From NCBI GenBank assembly GCA_963556195.1, contig OY744519.1, positions 37,399,301 to 37,463,300 on the forward strand: a DNA stretch of 64,000 nt, in the 5' to 3' direction. A program made the position numbers and the translations under genes. Numbering within the stretch: the stretch's first letter is position 1; every line of letters begins with the position of its first letter. The stretch is from Sepiola atlantica (taxonomy: Eukaryota; Mollusca; Cephalopoda; Sepiida; Sepiolidae). Positions 61,796-64,000 of the stretch are shown here, piece by piece. The notes beneath the pieces are model-generated. The model was not told the origin of the DNA. It saw only the letters and a program-made list of their open reading frames with translations, and made no database searches.

Positions 61796-64000
61796 ACAAA
61801 TACCCGTGCCATGAAGGCTAACATTAATTCCTTATTATAAAACATGTTTGCACCACTTTTATGTCTATTAACGTATAAGAAAATCGATATAAAAATATCG
61901 TTATGTCTAGAATACGTATTCCAATTTTTATTAAAATCAATTACATTAAAGGTCTAAATTTAAAAAGTGAATATTAAGGGGTCTAAAGAATAAATTAAAA
62001 TTCAAGGAATATTGCTGAATTTGTGTGTAATGGCGATAGATCGAATTAAATGCCAGTCTAATATATTTGAATTTTTAAATTAGAGGTTATGCTTATAATA
62101 TGTGTCTTATAATGACTATGAAATTCCCCAACCAAAAATAAAGGCAATATTTGTAAACAAAATTCAGAATAATCGAAAGCTTCTGAATTCTTATGATAGG
62201 CTTCCAGCCCTCTTCGTATCCTTTGACAAAAAAACGAATAAAAAACTTCCACTGTGTGTTTACTCGCTTTGCACAGCACTTAATAAAACTAAATATAACC
62301 ATCATTTCTACATCTCACATTCTTTATGGAAGTCTTTACAAAAATAAGGTTTAAAACCACTTCATGTAAGGAGCTACACAATATAAATACCACTTCAAGG
62401 GCTAAGAGTAGCCTAAAGTTTGTGCTAGATGGATAGATTTCGACTCAGAGACAAACATTCTTACCCGTTTGTCAGAAACATTGTTCATGTAATGTGCGGG
62501 CTAAAGGGCACCATAAGGGAAGGAAAAGTTACGAGACTGCCGAATAAAAATGGTCTACTTTCTTCTGTCATAAAAGCTCATCTAGTAGCTGTGTTTCAAG
62601 ATGTCTGATGATCAGTTAATTAGTTTCATAGGTAATTATGTACATACAACTATATCAACATATACACATACCTTATTTACAAAGATGGAGATATGTGTTT
62701 GTTTGCTGCAAAACAAATAAACAACAATACAATTTGATATAGAAAAACTAGTAATTAAACATCAATATTTCACTTACACAATTATTTGCTTTTACGAGTT
62801 AAAGGTACGTTAACACACTAATAGTTTTTTAATAAGCGAACGAGAAATATGTTTTCAAACATGTTGATTTAACTCATCAACTTCTGTCGAAGTTTTTTTT
62901 TTCAAATTAACTAAATTAATTTCTGATGCACACCATTGTGTATAGCACGAACACCCAAGCAATTGTTAGCCATATATTTATTTTGGGTAATTAAAGGTGT
63001 GCCGTTAGTTCTTTACAACATCTTGTGTATTTTTCTACTTCTTATTCGAATGAAAGTTGTACACTTCCTGTCAATTCTTTCACGCTGGCCATATAAGAGG
63101 TCGACGAGAGATTTCGACGAATATAGTTATTATCGTCTATTTCTGTATTAACGTCCTATTTGATAGACAGTTGCTTTTAAAATACACCATAATTGCTTCG
63201 CTACGTTGAGCTTGCCCTTGGTATTCGTGACGAGGGGTTAACAGATTCTTTTTTTAGACGTATCTTTGTACGAAAAGAACGGGGTAGCTTAGACGATCAT
63301 TGAATATTTGTGGCGCTGAAAATAAATTCGAGAGGTGATAGGGCAGGATTATCCTTCAAACATTACTTTGAACAGGAGGGTGGAAACGAAATAGCACTAT
63401 TCATGTTAATATTCTTAAGTCCCGAGTAAAAATAATATGGATTATTATCAACAGACAGTTCTATAACAACGTGAAATCGTACTGTCTTTGTTTGTAATTT
63501 TAACAAGGAAAAGGTTTACCAACGAAGAAATTCCATGGTTGCGTTCGTCATATATATGTGTAATTGTCTGTTCTTGGTATTTCTCATTAAATTATCTATG
63601 GATGTAAGGTGTTATTTCTTCCGACGTAAAAATAATTTCAAATTTAGCTAAATATTTGTTAAATAGATTATACGAATATGTATTTTAATTTTTTTTCAAA
63701 ATGTTAACAATTTAAATCATTTTAAAGCAATACATGAGATCGTTGTTCTTGCCGTAAAAATACTTATCTTAATATTATTTAAACAAATAACATGAATGCC
63801 ATATTCAAAACTTATTTATTAAAATTGCATTAATTGGATACGTAGTAAAATTATTTTAGAATTTAAAAAATAAAGTGTATTTTTATGTGACTGCAGCATT
63901 TTCTCTGGATGAAGTCGCTATTTCATTTTACCATAGCGAGATCAGCTCATTTTAAATTACTTTGTCGATCAGAAAATCTACTTTTTATAATGTTTGTGGT
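61794..64000. other. AT-rich sequence without recognised genes
   Basis: Short frames only, none with a family motif. No RNA gene, element or microsatellite cluster was recognised up to the window end. Confidence 0.45.

Overview
The window is non-coding, repeat-dense, AT-rich animal DNA. No intact host protein-coding gene, rRNA or tRNA could be supported. The repeat mix suggests a metazoan: Penelope-like retroelements with a GIY-YIG endonuclease, hammerhead-ribozyme-bearing repeats, a mariner transposon, LINEs with APE-type endonuclease, degenerate CCCTAA repeats and about 35 long (TA)n tracts. A mollusc, perhaps a cephalopod, fits best. That placement is an inference from repeat style, not from a diagnostic gene.

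Layout. 1-4 kb: a decayed LINE (family A) on the minus strand. 5.4-6.2 kb: an imperfect inverted repeat enclosing telomere-like CCCTAA repeats. 6.6-7.7 kb: a (TA)n cluster. 8.8 and 23.6 kb: two copies of a repeat with hammerhead-like cores on the minus strand. 12.0-13.96 kb: a diverged satellite. 16.85-18.0 kb: a dead mariner. 18.6-19.1 kb: an inverted repeat between (TA)n tracts. 24.6-25.3 kb: a minisatellite with alternating A/B monomers. 25.97-26.24 kb: a near-perfect palindrome with one hammerhead ribozyme on each strand. 30.1-31.4 kb: the N-terminal half of a Penelope-like element. 31.6-33.0 kb: a minisatellite in two opposite orientations. 33.6-35.3 kb: a broken gag-like ORF1 with a CCHC zinc knuckle. 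36.5-37.7 and 39.0-39.9 kb: two more family A LINE copies. 43.3-44.4 kb: a second LINE family. 48.9 kb: a scrap of a third reverse transcriptase. 50.65-51.37 kb: another (TA)n-flanked inverted repeat with a hammerhead. 54.9-57.2 kb: 3.3 copies of a 0.7 kb tandem repeat, bounded on each side by a hairpin set between (TA)n tracts. 58.58-61.71 kb: a Penelope-like element framed by 444-bp inverted repeats.

The recurring theme is the most interesting part. Several unrelated-looking units share one architecture: (TA)n, then an inverted repeat, then (TA)n. At least three of them carry complete or degraded hammerhead self-cleaving motifs, and one encloses Penelope-type reverse transcriptase and GIY-YIG sequences. 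This points to a family of autonomous and non-autonomous, ribozyme-bearing retroelements associated with TA microsatellites. Hammerheads in Penelope-like elements are known. The palindromic double-hammerhead form and the TA-flanked layout are what deserve a second look.
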